This document shows, piece by piece, positions 47,901 to 60,113 of a DNA stretch of 64,000 nucleotides. Within the stretch, counting starts at the first letter, position 1. The number at the start of each line of letters is the position of its first letter. A program made the translations under genes and the position numbers. The stretch comes from Platerodrilus igneus. Taxonomy: Eukaryota; Arthropoda; Insecta; Coleoptera; Lycidae. Location: positions 11,253,001 through 11,317,000 of the forward strand of contig JARFIW010001480.1 in assembly GCA_036346225.1 (NCBI GenBank). The letters run 5' to 3'. Below the pieces are notes generated by a model. It made no database searches. It worked only from the letters and a program-made list of their open reading frames with translations, and had not been told where the DNA came from.

Positions 47901-49020
47901 AAATAAGCATGCCACTAGGCATAGATTTTCAAATCCTTATAAGAATAAATTAGGTTTCCATGATTATTTTTTTAATTTGTATGCCAATGGTTCGCGTTTT
48001 GTTGTATTTCTCAATTGTACCTGAAATCAGTTTTCTTCTTCTTGTAATATGCAATAAGCCAATAATATATTTTGGTAAAATGTTTATTTCATTTCATAAA
48101 ATGCATGTATGATGTACAAACTTATATTTTCAGTTTTATTAATTTGATTTATGTACATAAATAATGTATGTATGTAATTCATTTGAGTGAAATATGGAAA
48201 TATAAATTTTTGCATCTATAACCTTTCAAATACTTTTGCAATGCATTCTTCGATGTAAATCATAGCAGGGTTTTTAACCTTTTAAATATAGTGAAGGTGC
48301 TAACCAAACCTATAATTTCATAGGAAGTATTAACACTATCCTCCAAAATGGCGGACAAAGACGGCAACAGCTTATAAACAGGAAGTGGCGCATACATACT
48401 AACTCATCTAACCTATGTTACGACCTTGAAGCACGAGTACGCACTATCTGAAACTCTGTTAACACAGTTAATTTGCAAATTTCTACAATTAAAGCTTCTA
48501 CATTACATAATAATTCTGTACAGTACTGATAATTATTAATTCTGATTATAAAAAATATCACACATTAATACACGCGGTCTATTTTAAACACAAAAAGTTA
48601 AAAATTTTATTTGACGTTTATTACCAAATACATCTGAAATATTTCAAGTCTACGTAAATAATTTAGAAAACGCTATATATCTTTTGAGGCTTCAACTATT
48701 ACACGTATACAAGCAAAAAATTTTCTACAAAATAAGGTTCGATAGCGTAAGGCTAACACCTCCGTCTACCCGCACTTTGTATATAGTTTTTTAGTTTTTA
48801 CTGTATATAGTTTAAGGTAGTATTAAGGTTAAAATTGAGTTCAAAATAGGTTTTTTCACTGCTTTTCCTATTGTGCAACACACAACAATGGTATAAAAAG
48901 CAAATAAAATAGAAGAAATCGTTAATTACTTTAAACAGTTAGGTAAATATTTTAGTACAGTTACCGAATATTCTCATTTACATTACTTGAAGCTAAACGT
49001 CGCATCGTAGGTACTATTAA
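44920..49020. other. No recognisable gene inside the repeat-bounded block
   Basis: Mostly AT-rich. A GC-richer patch lies at 45090-45180, and TGGCGCC-containing sequence near 47628-47634 shows no LTR context. CAAAATGGCGGACAAAGACG at 48346 looks like a start context but opens only eight codons. ORFs at 44961-45170 and 45982-46282 have no recognised domain. Confidence 0.4.
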
Positions 49021-49024
49021 GGAA

Positions 49025-50075
49025 CTGATCTTGATCCTGATCAACTCCCGAAGTGACTTCGACAGTCTACTAGCGCAAAGTCATCTTGATCCTATCGGCT
49101 CCCGCAGTGATTTCGACAGTCTACTAGGACACAAAGGTCTTAATCCGATCGACTTCCCAAAATGATTTCGACAGTATACTATGGCGAAGCGATCTTGATC
49201 CAATCGACTACCACTAACTGATTTTACAAAGTCTTCTATGACAAAGTGATCTTGATCCAATCGACTCCTCCGAGGTGCTTTCGACAAGTCACTAGGACAA
49301 AGTGATCTTGATCCGATTGATTCTCCGAAATCATTTCGACAAAGTCACTAGAGCGAAGTGGTCTTGATCCGATCGACTCCCCAAGTTATTTCAACAAAGT
49401 CTACTACGGCGAAGTGATCTTGATCCGATCGACTCCTGGAAGTGACTTCGACAAAGTCTACTAAGGCGAAGTTGCCTTTATCCGATCGACTCTCCGAAGT
49501 GATTTCGACAAAGACAGCTAGGGCGAACTGGTCTTGATCCGATCGACTCCCCAAAGCAATTTCGACAAAGTCTACTAACACAAAGTGTTCTTGATCCGGT
49601 CGGCTCCCCGAAGTGATTTCGACAAAATCTACTAGAGCGAAGTGGTCTTGATCCGATCGACTTCCCGAAGTGATTTCGACAAAGTCTACTAAAGCGAAGT
49701 GATCTTGATCTGATCTACTCATGAAGTGATTTCGACAAGTTTACTACAGCGAAATGATCTTGGCCCGATTGACTCCCCAAAGAGTTTTTGACAAAGTATA
49801 CTAGAGCGAAGTGGTCTTGATCCGATCGTTCCACGAGGTGATTTCGGCAAAGTCTACTAGAGCATCTTCATCCTATCGTCTCCCTCAAGTGATTTCAACA
49901 AAGTCTACTAGGGCGAAGTGATCTTGATCCGATCAACTCCATGAGGTAATTTCGACAAAGTCTACTAGAGCAAAATTATCTTGATTCGATCGACTCCCGG
50001 TGTGATTTCGGCAAAGTCTACTTGAGCGAGGTGATCTTGATCCGGTTGACTCCCATAAGTGATTTTGACAAAGTC
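49025..50075 (-). repeat. 57-bp minisatellite, about 18 copies
   Basis: Units carry CTTGATCCGATCGACTCC, GAAGTGATTTCGACAAAGTC and TACTAGAGCGAAGTG in the plus direction. From 49363 to 49705 the period is exactly 57; outside that it varies by a few bases. On the minus strand the unit encodes a 19-residue peptide, SRSDQDHFALVDFVEITSG, open over several units (49348-49722). No signal peptide or partner domain suggests a real gene. Confidence 0.95.
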
Positions 50076-50079
50076 TGCT

Positions 50080-50545
50080 AGGGTGGGGTGTAGAGAGCGC
50101 GAGGTGTAGAAAAGACGTGGCGTAGAGACGACGGGTCGTAGAGAGGGCGGGGCGTACAGAGAGCGGGCGTACAGAGAGCGGGCGTACAGAGAGCGGGAAC
50201 GGGTTGTAGAACGGTCGGGGCGTAGATAGGACGGGGCGTAAATAGGGCAGGGCGTAGATAGGACGGGGCGTAAATAGGACGCGGCGTAAATAGGGCGGGG
50301 CGTAGAGAGTGCGAAGCGTAGAGAGTGCGTGGCGTAGAGAGTGCGTGGCGTAGAAAGTGCGTGGCGTAGACAGGGTAGAGCGTAGAGAGGGCAAGGCGTA
50401 GAGAGGGCGGTGCGTAGAGGGTGCAGGGTGTAGAGGGGGCGGAGCGTAAAGAGCGGGGCGTAGAGAGAGCGGGGCGTAGAGAGGGTGGTGCGCAAAAATG
50501 GTAGGGAGTAAAGATGGTGGGGCGTAAAGAGAGTGGCCCACAAAG
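50080..50545 (-). repeat. 16-bp minisatellite, about 29 copies
   Basis: Units of GGGGCGTAGAGAGGGC type follow the 57-bp array with no gap. Between about 50217 and 50440 the period is exactly 16. Three units make 48 bases, so all frames stay open. This explains the 241-codon minus ORF at 49933-50658, rich in Leu-Ser-Thr-Pro-Arg-Tyr. Variants alternate GTAGATAGGAC and GTAAATAGGGC, suggesting earlier higher-order duplication. Confidence 0.95.
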
Positions 50546-50775
50546 CGAGTAGAGGCGTTCAAAGTAGTCCCGTAGGGACTACAAACCGCTTCTAGTCTTT
50601 GCTTTATTTTTTGTTCACTCGTCTTTCGTAGTTTTTGCTCTTGTACTTTTTTTTTCAAAAACAGTATTTTTCAATACTTATTACATTTGTGTAAATATAC
50701 TTGTATGTAAATCGACTGTAAATCAAGCTTATGCTCAGTTTGTACTGCGCAACTAAGCCCATCCTATTATTTTAA

Positions 50776-50806
50776 TTACTGAATCTGTTCGTTAAACGCA
50801 CTATAG
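50776..50806 (-). repeat. 31-bp inverted repeat, right copy
   Basis: Exact complement of 44889-44919. Directly beyond it is AACCTTAC, and beyond the left copy is TAGCGCTA, so no 8-bp duplication. TA lies inside the repeat end on both sides (TATAG/CTATA), so a TA duplication is possible but unproven. Confidence 0.85.
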
Positions 50807-53144
50807 AACCTTACAAGTGATTTAAATACTTTAAACATGCAGTAATGTATTGGTTAATTGTTCTCAAAGCAAATTACATTTGTTAGAATGAAGGCACGCA
50901 AAGAACATGTTGAACTAAGGTTTCGGTAAACAAGATAAGAAATAACATTTGTTTAAACAAATACTGCAAACCATATGTTACTATGATTGATGTAACTTAA
51001 TATTTTTTTATACATAGTTTGACAAGAATCACTTCTAAATTTGAACATCTGATTAATAAAATAAAATCATTCTATATATTTTAAATGTTGAACCGTTAAA
51101 AGTTAAGCTTTTTCTATTAATAAGTAGGTTGCTAAATTATCTGTACTGGAGGTATTTGTACATCAAAGCATAAAGTAATTTAAAATGAACAATAAAATAT
51201 TACGTCGATATATGTGTGTGTATACGAAATAAAATATGGCACATGTAGCAAAAATTTCAGGAAATCAAATGGGCTTACCCACGGACGTCAATGACCTAAC
51301 AACTTGTCAGCACTTGTTGCGATGTGAGCATCCTGCCACGTGTCGGTACTATCAAACAATTCCGCTTACCATTTTGTGCGAAATGAATTTCCATATAGAT
51401 AAATTATTTGTACATCAACCAAATAGAATAATCTTAAAGTTCCATTAGAACCATTGTGGTTTACTGAAGTTACATTATAAATTACGGAAGTTGCCTTGCA
51501 ATATATATTATTAAAATCGTAATCAATCACCTATAAAACAAACCGTTTGTAAAGACTAATCACTTCATAACTTTAAATTTTTATTTGTGTCGGCGCTTAC
51601 GCCAGGAAAACGTAATTTTCAGCAACATGTCGTCTGCTTTTATATCGCCGACCAGTGACCTTTCGGCTCGAGGAGCAGACAAAAAGTGAGCATCTGACAC
51701 AATTCGACAAACAACATGAAGATCTTAGATTTTCTACATACGAGTAAGGAACACGCGCAAGATATGTAATAGTGTTATCAGCTATATTAATAAAATGCTT
51801 TAATTTTATTGGTTTATTAAATATACAAAGTGTTGGAATTCATATGAAGTAAAGCGTTAAATAAATAAATGCTGAATTAACGGCTTTGTAGCAGTAATGT
51901 TGACGAATAATTCAGTTCGGAATTTTTACATGTTACACAATTACAAATTATACAAACAAACTGCTACGAATTACTAATACATTAAAATGAACCTGTTAAA
52001 GAATTCTAAAACAAGCTATACCAAATTGCGTTACTAAGAATTAAAATCTTAGGGAATGCTTGCATTGCTTGCTAAATTATGTTATGTAATTAGAGAATAA
52101 GAGTAGTTAATATAATCAAAAGGAGTCAGGATCTCGCAAATGCAGGTCATTACCCTTATCGAGGAGCACTGAAAGATCCTAAGGTAAGGAAGCTAGTATT
52201 GTTTAACGTATGTGCAGTAAGTAATGGGAACTCTTTACAGAGCGAAATCCCTTTTGGTAGCTTGATGTGGTCAGAGATTTGTGATGCAATAACCCTCGAC
52301 AACCTTCGTTCGTGTATTGGTAGGTGGGTGTTTGCTTAGGGACAAATGAAACGTCGAGTTTGACGCGTCTCTTAGGAGAAAATTGCTATAAGTCGGTGCA
52401 CCTATCGTTGTTTTGACGTTCTGTATTACTTCAAAGCATGATCACTGTAAAAAGAAAGATTGAACTGGCGTATGAAAGTGTTTTCTGACGTTAGTCAATT
52501 ACGCTACAATCCCTTGTTCTGATCATAATTGTTGGGAAATAATTATCTTCTTCGTTAGACACATAGACGCTTATAAATTTATTTTGAAAATTTAAGACGG
52601 TTAAAAAATTTCTGTAATATAGTAACTAACCGTAGTTTTTCAATGTTTTATACGTATATGAAAAATATAGTAAAGTATCGTTCTCATTTTACGTCGTAAA
52701 GATGATGCGTAAAAATTTTTTTGCTTATTTATCGAGATCGTTTTGGAACAATGGTAGTTCATTTCATTGTCCGATGGCAGTAAAGCGTGCTACAGTTGAA
52801 AAATATTCGGTTGTATATTATTACTATAATGCTCTTTATGAGCTGTGTTTCTTATTTATTACACAGTTTATGGCAAAAGAAATGGAAACTAAGGCACTAT
52901 ACAAACTGATGAATTTTAATATTTCATTATAAACTTTCATTAAAGCACCACGATTTTAAGATAAATATATTAAATCGTTTTCTTTATCAAATTAAGCTAA
53001 CAAAAAATACCATTACACGATGTCTTATCTTAATAATTTCTTAAGTTTTATTAACCCAAATTCCTGTAGTCTTATACGTATATTTTCAGCAGCAAATGCT
53101 TGGTGTATAATAAAGCTTAAAGCAAAGCTGAAAAATCCTTATAT
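50807..53144. other. No recognisable gene
   Basis: AT-rich sequence. ORFs at 51236-51448 and 52702-52932 (+) lack motifs. A somewhat GC-richer patch at 51600-51700 carries a TTTTATATCGCC box of unknown meaning. Confidence 0.4.
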
Positions 53145-53515
53145 TGTAATTGTCAGAAAATGTAAAAACAAAAGCTGTAGATGAATAAGGCGCCCTTAAT
53201 CATTTACGAGAGGTTGGTAGTTGAGTTGAAGCATGTATTTATCAAATGTTACACTGAGTACCCGCAAATAAGCAATTATAAAAACAAACGCCGTTAGTGT
53301 GTTGGCCGCACAAGATAAACATAAAACTTTTTTAATTATAAACAGCTAAACTAATTTGATAGCCTGACAGCATTATTAAGCACGCTGTAAACTTTTTACG
53401 TTTTTTAATGCATCATCCAACATCAACATCAACATCCACTATATCCGCGCGCTTTATTAAATTTTGGAAGAAAACTTTTTTACTCGGTTATTAAGAAGTA
53501 ACAGGTAAATTACTT
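53145..53515 (+). repeat. Unclassified dispersed repeat, copy 2
   Basis: Direct, diverged counterpart of 34590-35030. Carries an extra CATCAACATCAACATC triplication and lacks an internal stretch of about 60 bases present in copy 1. Confidence 0.8.
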
Positions 53516-53574
53516 TAATATCAAAGTGTAACGTTCGTATAAAAAACTGAAACGTAAAAGCTTTGGTTTAAAGG

Positions 53575-53577
<3 letters not shown>

Positions 53578-53633
<56 letters not shown>
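53578..53633. repeat. (TA)n microsatellite
   Basis: Uninterrupted TA run of about 56 bases. Confidence 0.95.
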
Positions 53634-53635
<2 letters not shown>

Positions 53636-53739
53636 ATATGATAACGCCGTACGCCGATGTGATAAACGTGCAGCTGAACGCTACCGCTCTGTGTTTTTCT
53701 TTAATCTTCTAATTTTATTATGCCACGGCTAGCTCTTTT

Positions 53740-55240
53740 TAATTTACACAGAGTGCACAAAGTTACGATAATCAATTTTCATTTACCCCTTTATGATTAC
53801 CTGTTTGTATTGATAAAACGAAGTCAATCAATATTCATATAATGAAAGGACATAATATTTACACTTCACAATTTTTTTAATTTTTTAAATTTTTTAAATA
53901 CATCCTTCAATCAATTAATATTTTATGGATTAATTATACTAAAATTTATATAGTTTTTAACTTAATTTAAAGTCACCAAAAACGACACCTTTTACAAAAA
54001 AATCTGGAACGTTCTAGACCCTTTTATAATTTTTACGTAAGTTTCAACGTATTCAATGTTCTTGTTGACTCCTTACAGACTTGTGAGAAAATTTATATAT
54101 TCAGTGTTAAAATATAAATTTGATAAGATTCCTTAAAACTAGGTAGGTCTGTCCTGTAATCTCCTGATAAGTTGTTTTATGTTGTGAATTAACACCCCCT
54201 CATTATCTTCAATCGAAAACGAATGCTCTGCTTTTTATTCCTTATGTTTAAACCGATAATTCAGTACGGTTACCCCTTGTTTCCAAAATTCACCTCTGTA
54301 TACGCCTTGGACCTCTTCACTTAAACACCACTTGTAACGAATTTCAGAATTGTTTTAGAAACCGATTGGCAGTGGATTAGAATACCAGCCTTAGGACCAT
54401 GGATTAGAATTGTTTTAGAAGTGAACCAGAATTGTATTAGACGCGGATTAGAATTCATTTTTTGCAAAAACGGCAAAAGCTTTTTCGTATTCTTAACGCA
54501 ATTCTTACACAGCACTGTTTTGCACTATAATATAAAATTTATTTATCTGACGCGTAAATATTTGATTAAGAGTATTGTGGATTCGTCGTGCTTCAAGTTA
54601 AGACTGATTGTTTCTTATAACCTTTGGGCGTTATATAGCTTTTTCCCACTACATTTGGATTGGTTTTCCAAGCAGCCTTGCAAATTATTGCGACCAACCA
54701 TGTTCTGGACATTCCTAGTGTATTTTCAAGCTGATTTCTGATGAAACTACTGTGGAGTTTCGTATCATGCTATTATTTACTATTATTTTACGATCTTTGA
54801 CCGCCTTATTTTTGTTATCGTCGCTGGACTTTTAGCTTGTCTGTTGTTTTGTGTAGATAAACCTTTTGGAGAATTGTACAAAAATAAATGATGTAACACG
54901 ATTGCTGTTTTTGTTTATGTATTTATTTAAACTCATATTTGAAAGTGCGTTTTCTTATCAAAGCGTTTATTGTTCCCTCTTTATTACAAGCGTAATTGAA
55001 TGAAGATTTATTATGTTTTATCATATCTTCTGCGTATCTGTTTTATAAACTTGTTGAACACTTCTCAATGTATTTGAATTACATGTATGATTATTTCTTT
55101 GCTGTATACGCGTTATATTATGGGAAGATATACTTGCTATCATTGTTAAAGTTAATTACGGTCCATATACAGGATGTTAAATGCTTTCTGTTTACATAGT
55201 GTGCGAATTACTTATTTTCCTGCTAAATAAATGCAGTTTT
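53740..55240. repeat. Old 1.5-kb tandem duplication, unit 1
   Basis: Colinear with 55241-56790. Paired blocks include GAGTGCACAAAGTTACGATAA (53752) with AAGTGCACAACGTTACGATAA (55242), and a TTTACCCC block that follows in both. Others are TTTTTACGTAAGTTTCAACG with TTTTTACGTATAAAAAG, and GGTCCATATACAGGATGTTAAATGC (55160) with its unit-2 match at 56720. Identity is low, so the duplication is old. No gene content. Confidence 0.6.
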
Positions 55241-56790
55241 CAAAGTGCACAACGTTACGATAACAAAGAATTTACCCCCTTTTCATCTAATACCCTTCTA
55301 GTTGAATAAGAAAAACCGAAATCGATTAAGATTTGTATAATGACAAAGAAAAATCATTTACATTGTACAGTTTAATATGATTCACTAATTTGAAAAAGTA
55401 AACCCCCGAATCAAATAATAATAATTTCAATTTGTTTATCCCCAAAAATTATAGTTCCCTTTTATTAGTTTAAAGCCAGCAAAAATGATATTGTACATTA
55501 CTGGAGAATACCCTTGAACGTTCAATGATTTTCCTTTTTACTTAAATTTTTACGTATAAAAAGTTTTTTAGTGACTCTTTATATAAATATTCAGGTATAA
55601 AAAAATATAGTAAATTTTCAATGAAAAAGAAAATAATGCCTTATAATATTGTAGTCTTCCTTGCGTGTTTTTCCTTGGATTAGCTATTGCGTGTTGTAGA
55701 TCAGTACTTCTAGATTATTGTTAGTTGAGTCCCATTCAATGCTTAAAACAAATCTGTCTTTGTGCTTCGATGCGTTGATGTCAATTTTAAATTTATCCCT
55801 AGAGCTATATCTAGAGTTTTTTCCAGATTTCAGCTTATTATTAGACAATAATTAGATTTGGATAATACTTAGTTTTTCATCTGTCACTTAGAACCTAGTC
55901 ACTTAGAACCGTTTTTTAGCTAACGGAAAAACTTCTCTTGTATATTTTTTACTATCATTTACTTTAAAAACTTTCTATCACGACTTTTACAAATATTTAA
56001 TTATTTAATTTTCAATGTTAACTTTTACGTAAATTCTTGCGTCGAGCTGATGTGAAACGTGCTCAGGTTGAATAAAGACTTTCTTTTATCAAGTTTGAGT
56101 GATATTTAAAGGAACGTTCTTGTCGGAAACCATTGGCTAACGGCCTTGTTTGTTCAAAGTTTACGACATGCCATAGGATGTTGTAAATACCATGGGCTTT
56201 TACAGGATACTTTGATAATAGCCCGCCGGAACAATGTTCTTGGTCACGTATAATACAAGTTTTAGTATTGAATTTCTAAAAATATGTGCATCTTTACTCT
56301 TCTGTTTTAATGTTAGTGTAGGAATTTTTAATCCGTCTTCTCACGTATTTAACTTATGGCTTTTGTTTGTTAAGATATTATTCTGGGTTTTTAGTAAACA
56401 ACGTGTTAAAAATCACCTAGGTGAAATGACGTAATTGAAATGCTTCTATTTACATCCTGCATTTCCGATACGTATTTGTTTTGAAAGATGCGCTTCTTAC
56501 CAGAATGCCTTGCTATCTCCTTTCACTATCGCTTTTAATTTTAACATAATTTGTATCATGTTTTTCTAGCTTTAGATGTATTTAATGCGCATTTGTTTAG
56601 AATTCATGAATGTTTTCTGTTTTAAAATAAGCTTGATTGCGTACGGAATTATCTGTCTTGTTGATTGTGTTTGTATTGTTGAAGAGTATGCTTCCCGGTG
56701 TTAATTAACGTCATTGTGATCCTTATACAGGGTGTTAAATGTTTGTTTTTTGCATAATTTGCGAATTACGTATTTTTCATGATAAATTTA
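55241..56790. repeat. Old 1.5-kb tandem duplication, unit 2
   Basis: Second copy, ending GGGTGTTAAATG ... TTTGCGAATTACGTATTTTTC near 56730-56780, matching the end of unit 1. The ORFs at 56234-56434 and 54421-54741 do not correspond to each other and look random. Confidence 0.6.
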
Positions 56791-56902
56791 TTTAGTTTTC
56801 TAACTTCTAGTACTATTTACATGTCGTGTGCGACTCTTATGACTTAATATATCCCTAAACAACCTTATTATCATAGCTATATATATATTTTTCTTTTTAT
56901 TC

Positions 56903-56905
<3 letters not shown>

Positions 56906-56948
<43 letters not shown>
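56906..56948. repeat. (TA)n microsatellite
   Basis: TA run of about 43 bases, with a shorter one just upstream (56878-56889). Confidence 0.95.
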
Positions 56949-56952
<4 letters not shown>

Positions 56953-57699
56953 TTAAGTGATCCTTATTTTTGAAAGCTAATTTCATTTAAGCCGTACTAC
57001 ACTGATATTGTAAATTAAGAATATATTAATTCTTAAATTCAGAAATTTATATTAACGTGATAGGGGTCATTGAGAGGTCATTGAAATCCAAAATTTACAA
57101 ATAAATCCCACCAAGATATAAAAGAAACCGGGAAAATAGAATTTTCCGTAAATTCATGGTAACTCCCTGCATAATACAAGCGTAGTTTTATTCATTAATG
57201 TACAAGCTAAAAATGCAATTGCGGGTGTATAAATAATTACCCGTATGATATAAGCGTATAGTAAATGCATAATTAATAACAAGTAAATAACGTAAGTGAT
57301 ATATGTAAAAATAATTACTTTTAAAATATCATAAAAATTGCGAACGCAAATCGAACATTTTAAAATAAATACAAAGCCATTTATTTTCACTTAGTAATCA
57401 TCAATACATTTTCGATGCTTTTTATTTATTGTGAATAGCATAGAATAGTGATAGCTTTACGCATTCAGCATAAAAACTACAATCAATCTTGTATTTAAAA
57501 CCCTAATTTTAATCCTACAACACGTTCTACAGTGAAAGCAAATATTTGCTATAAAAATGCACCTAATTTGCATTATAAATCCATTCGAGTTTAAATTGAT
57601 TACCCTGTGTATTATCTAAATTCAATTTAAATAATACACGTTCTCGTATCTTCGAGAGTGTTGAGTACATAAAAGGATACTCCGGAGTGAAAAGCGGGT
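56949..57699. other. No recognisable gene
   Basis: AT-rich sequence. The 78-codon minus ORF at 57154-57390 is Ile/Leu/Tyr-rich as expected from AT-rich DNA. Confidence 0.45.
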
Positions 57700-58072
57700 G
57701 TATCACCAAACAAATATTAAACAAATGCGGCCTTCAATATTCTTACCTGATGTCCAGTTAGAACGGTGGAGGTTCTTGGATCCAGAACACATATTACTAC
57801 ACTCGAAAATTAATATAAAGCGGTGAGGTAGTCCTATACGGGGACTGACCTCTGAAACAGAAACTTATTGTTCAAGCGGTGACAAGGGACTGTGTATTAG
57901 GCCACACAATTACCAAACATGTGGCAAACAAGATAAAACATTGAAAGTGATAACGTAACCGGGTTTATTAAAGTTAAATAAAAGAGCAGATATTACCATT
58001 AACAAATAAACTTAAACTTGATAGTAATAATATAAAAAAATTAAATAAATATATACAATGTTGGACGGAACA
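57700..58072 (-). mobile_element. 3' LTR region of a BEL/Pao element
   Basis: After the integrase stop on the minus strand comes a purine-rich tract (GGTGGGCGG), then TGTTCCGTCC starting at 58072. This is the usual order of polypurine tract and LTR start in BEL/Pao elements. The LTR's far end was not identified, so 57700 is a placeholder. Confidence 0.45.
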
Positions 58073-58097
58073 TACCGCCCACCAAAATGGAAACATT

Positions 58098-58440
58098 TTA
58101 ATTTTCATCTAGGAGTGGGCAGAGTTTAACCACAGGACGCCTAAACTCACCACGCGCTGTTCTAACGGTGACAACGCGGACCATCCGTCGGCACCAGGAT
58201 GTACAGGGATAATGCGTCCAAGTGACCACTGAAGAGGAGGAAGTGAATCGGCTTTAATTAGAACTAAGTCTCCCGGTTGAATATTATTTTTGGCTACATA
58301 CCATTTGGATTTTACTTGAAAGGTATGCAAGCATTCCCGTAACCAGCGCGCCCACAAGTCCTGGTAAATACGCTGCAATAAGTGCCATCCAAACAAACGA
58401 TTTAAAGGCAGTGTTTTCAGTGCGGGACCAGGCGGGGTGG
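58098..58440 (-). pseudogene. BEL/Pao polyprotein, C-terminal end (DUF5641-like)
   Basis: The frame reads PPGPALKTLPLNRLFGWHLL, then QRIYQDLWARWLRECLHTFQ, KWYVAKNNIQPGDLVLIKAD, LPPLQWSLGRIIPVHPGADG. After one frameshift it ends RPVVKLCPLLDEN and a stop at 58098-58100. This is the module at the C-terminal end of BEL/Pao integrases (GDLVLIK, WxLGRI, HPGxDG, RPVxKLCxL). Everything upstream of 58440 is lost or replaced by SINE-like sequence, so only the last tenth or so of the polyprotein remains. Together with the LTR start at 58072 it marks the 3' end of a minus-strand insertion. Confidence 0.85.
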
Positions 58441-58504
58441 AAAGCGTGGAAAGGGGCTAAAAATAAATCCCTGCTGTTCGATGCAAGGTAGGGATCTTCA
58501 ACGT

Positions 58505-58514
58505 GCGCCACATT

Positions 58515-58576
<62 letters not shown>

Positions 58577-58737
58577 AAACACACATACGGGACTTTCATT
58601 TTACCTCTCATCTGAAAGAGGGCATACCATTACGAAAAATGCTCAACTAACATTTTTCAAGCGGACCGTATCGAGGTTCGAACCCGGAACCTTGAACGTA
58701 GTAGTCACACGCATACCAACTCGGTCACGGAGCCGCC
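58505..58737 (-). mobile_element. tRNA-derived SINE with TG-repeat tail
   Basis: On the minus strand the head reads GGCTCCGTGACCGAGTTGG. It includes an A box (TGACCGAGTTGG, 58727-58716) and, about 30 bases on, a B box GGGTTCGAACC (58685-58675). That is the internal RNA polymerase III promoter of a tRNA-like head. A body of about 100 bases follows, then a (TG)n run (plus: CA, 58524-58570). It lies just upstream of the BEL remnant and may have inserted in it. The pairing needed for a real tRNA is not complete, so SINE is preferred over tRNA gene. Confidence 0.7.
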
Positions 58738-59939
58738 AGAAGATACCACATTATAATTTGATTTAGGGCCGCTATATTTGCGGCCACGTCCCCAATGCTC
58801 TACCCGGATGTACTACATTGGGTTTAAACGCGAAAAATAAACGTGCTTCATATTAATTCTAACTTCATAGATAATCCACCCTAAATAAAAATCTAACTAA
58901 AAATCTAACAAACTAAAATAAAAACTAAAAACAGGGTTTAAATAATGGTATCCCTAGCGTTGACTTTGGAGTATGCCCGATCAACAAAACACAAGCAAAA
59001 GTGAGAGGAGGAGGAATCCGTAATACCGGATAGCAGACGCCGGCTCTGCTTACCAGTGCGACCTGAAGGGTCGACTTAAAACTATCCAAATCTAGGTAGC
59101 TAATTTAAAATGTATTCAAATTTTCTAAACAGTTGCCAAAAGTATTAATAGTGAATCCAGCTATTTGCCTGCTCTATAAATTTACAAATTCGTCCTTCCT
59201 GATCTAAGTGTTTTATCCTAAATTTGTCCCTAACGTTCCCTATTATTCCCTAACAGACATAATATACATACAATCTTCTTTTCTATATATACGCCGGCCA
59301 AAAATTGGCGCAATACGTCAAACGAATCAAGCCACAAAACAATACAATGCAGGCAAAAATATAAGTGTAAAAATAAATATAAATATAACATAAATATATA
59401 AATAAATATCTGAATAAGCAAAAGCATGCAACAGTGCATATATTAGCAAAAGCAAATACATTATCAGGTGCACTCGCATGAGCATTATATCGACTAGCGC
59501 CATTACACAAAAAACGCGCTTGTTAGATTATTTCAAGATCTGTTTAAAATCACAAATCCATGCTCATGCGAGTATAGCCGCCACAATTTTATTCTTACCT
59601 TTAATATAATTTTCTCTAGCATCCAAAGATCTGGTCGTCTACCTATATCTATTGGTTTTCTACCTTTATGGGGGAGTTAGATATGCACTGTTAAAGTCCT
59701 GGTGGATATGCACTAAATGTTCTGGGGGGGATCACAATCACTATCACTTCACTTTTAAGTCCTGGGGATGCGCGGTTTCACTCTATTTTATTATTTCTTT
59801 ATTTATTACACTTATTTGAATTAATGAGGTTTCCTGATTTAGTTTGTTGTTATTTATTTGTTTCGTTTATTCCCGATTTTCTGCGCGTAGAAGTTGGGAC
59901 AGTGATTGTTTTAGTGTGTGTTTGTCGTGCATATTAGAG
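58738..59939. other. No recognisable gene
   Basis: A GC-richer patch at 58740-59080 could be BEL internal sequence, but no frame is recognisable. The rest is AT-rich, ending in sequence that may belong to the 3' flank of the LINE. Confidence 0.4.
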
Positions 59940-60113
59940 TTTTGGTTATACTTATTTAATTATTATTATTATTGGTTTTCTATTTTTTTTCTTTTTTTTT
60001 TTTGTTGTTTTTTGTTTTCTTTTGCAGGTTTTGGTTATAATGCTCTTATCATGTCAAAATCACGCCAGGTCAAAATCTATAATTTTTCAATCCTCCTACA
60101 TTCCCCTCCCGAC

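Noticed and set aside
48346..48380. CAAAATGGCGGACAAAGACG as a gene start or YY1-like site
   Set aside because: It opens only eight codons before a stop and no promoter or downstream exon is visible.
49933..50658. 241-codon minus-strand ORF rich in Leu-Ser-Thr-Pro-Arg
   Set aside because: It is produced by the 16-bp and 57-bp arrays; there is no domain, signal peptide or codon pattern of a gene.
58284..58586. 100-codon ORF with a long Cys-Val run and apparent membrane segment
   Set aside because: The Cys-Val run is the (TG)n microsatellite, and the rest is the wrong frame of the BEL/Pao remnant.
58675..58737. Possible functional tRNA gene
   Set aside because: A and B boxes are present but the cloverleaf pairing is not complete and a SINE-like body and TG tail follow.
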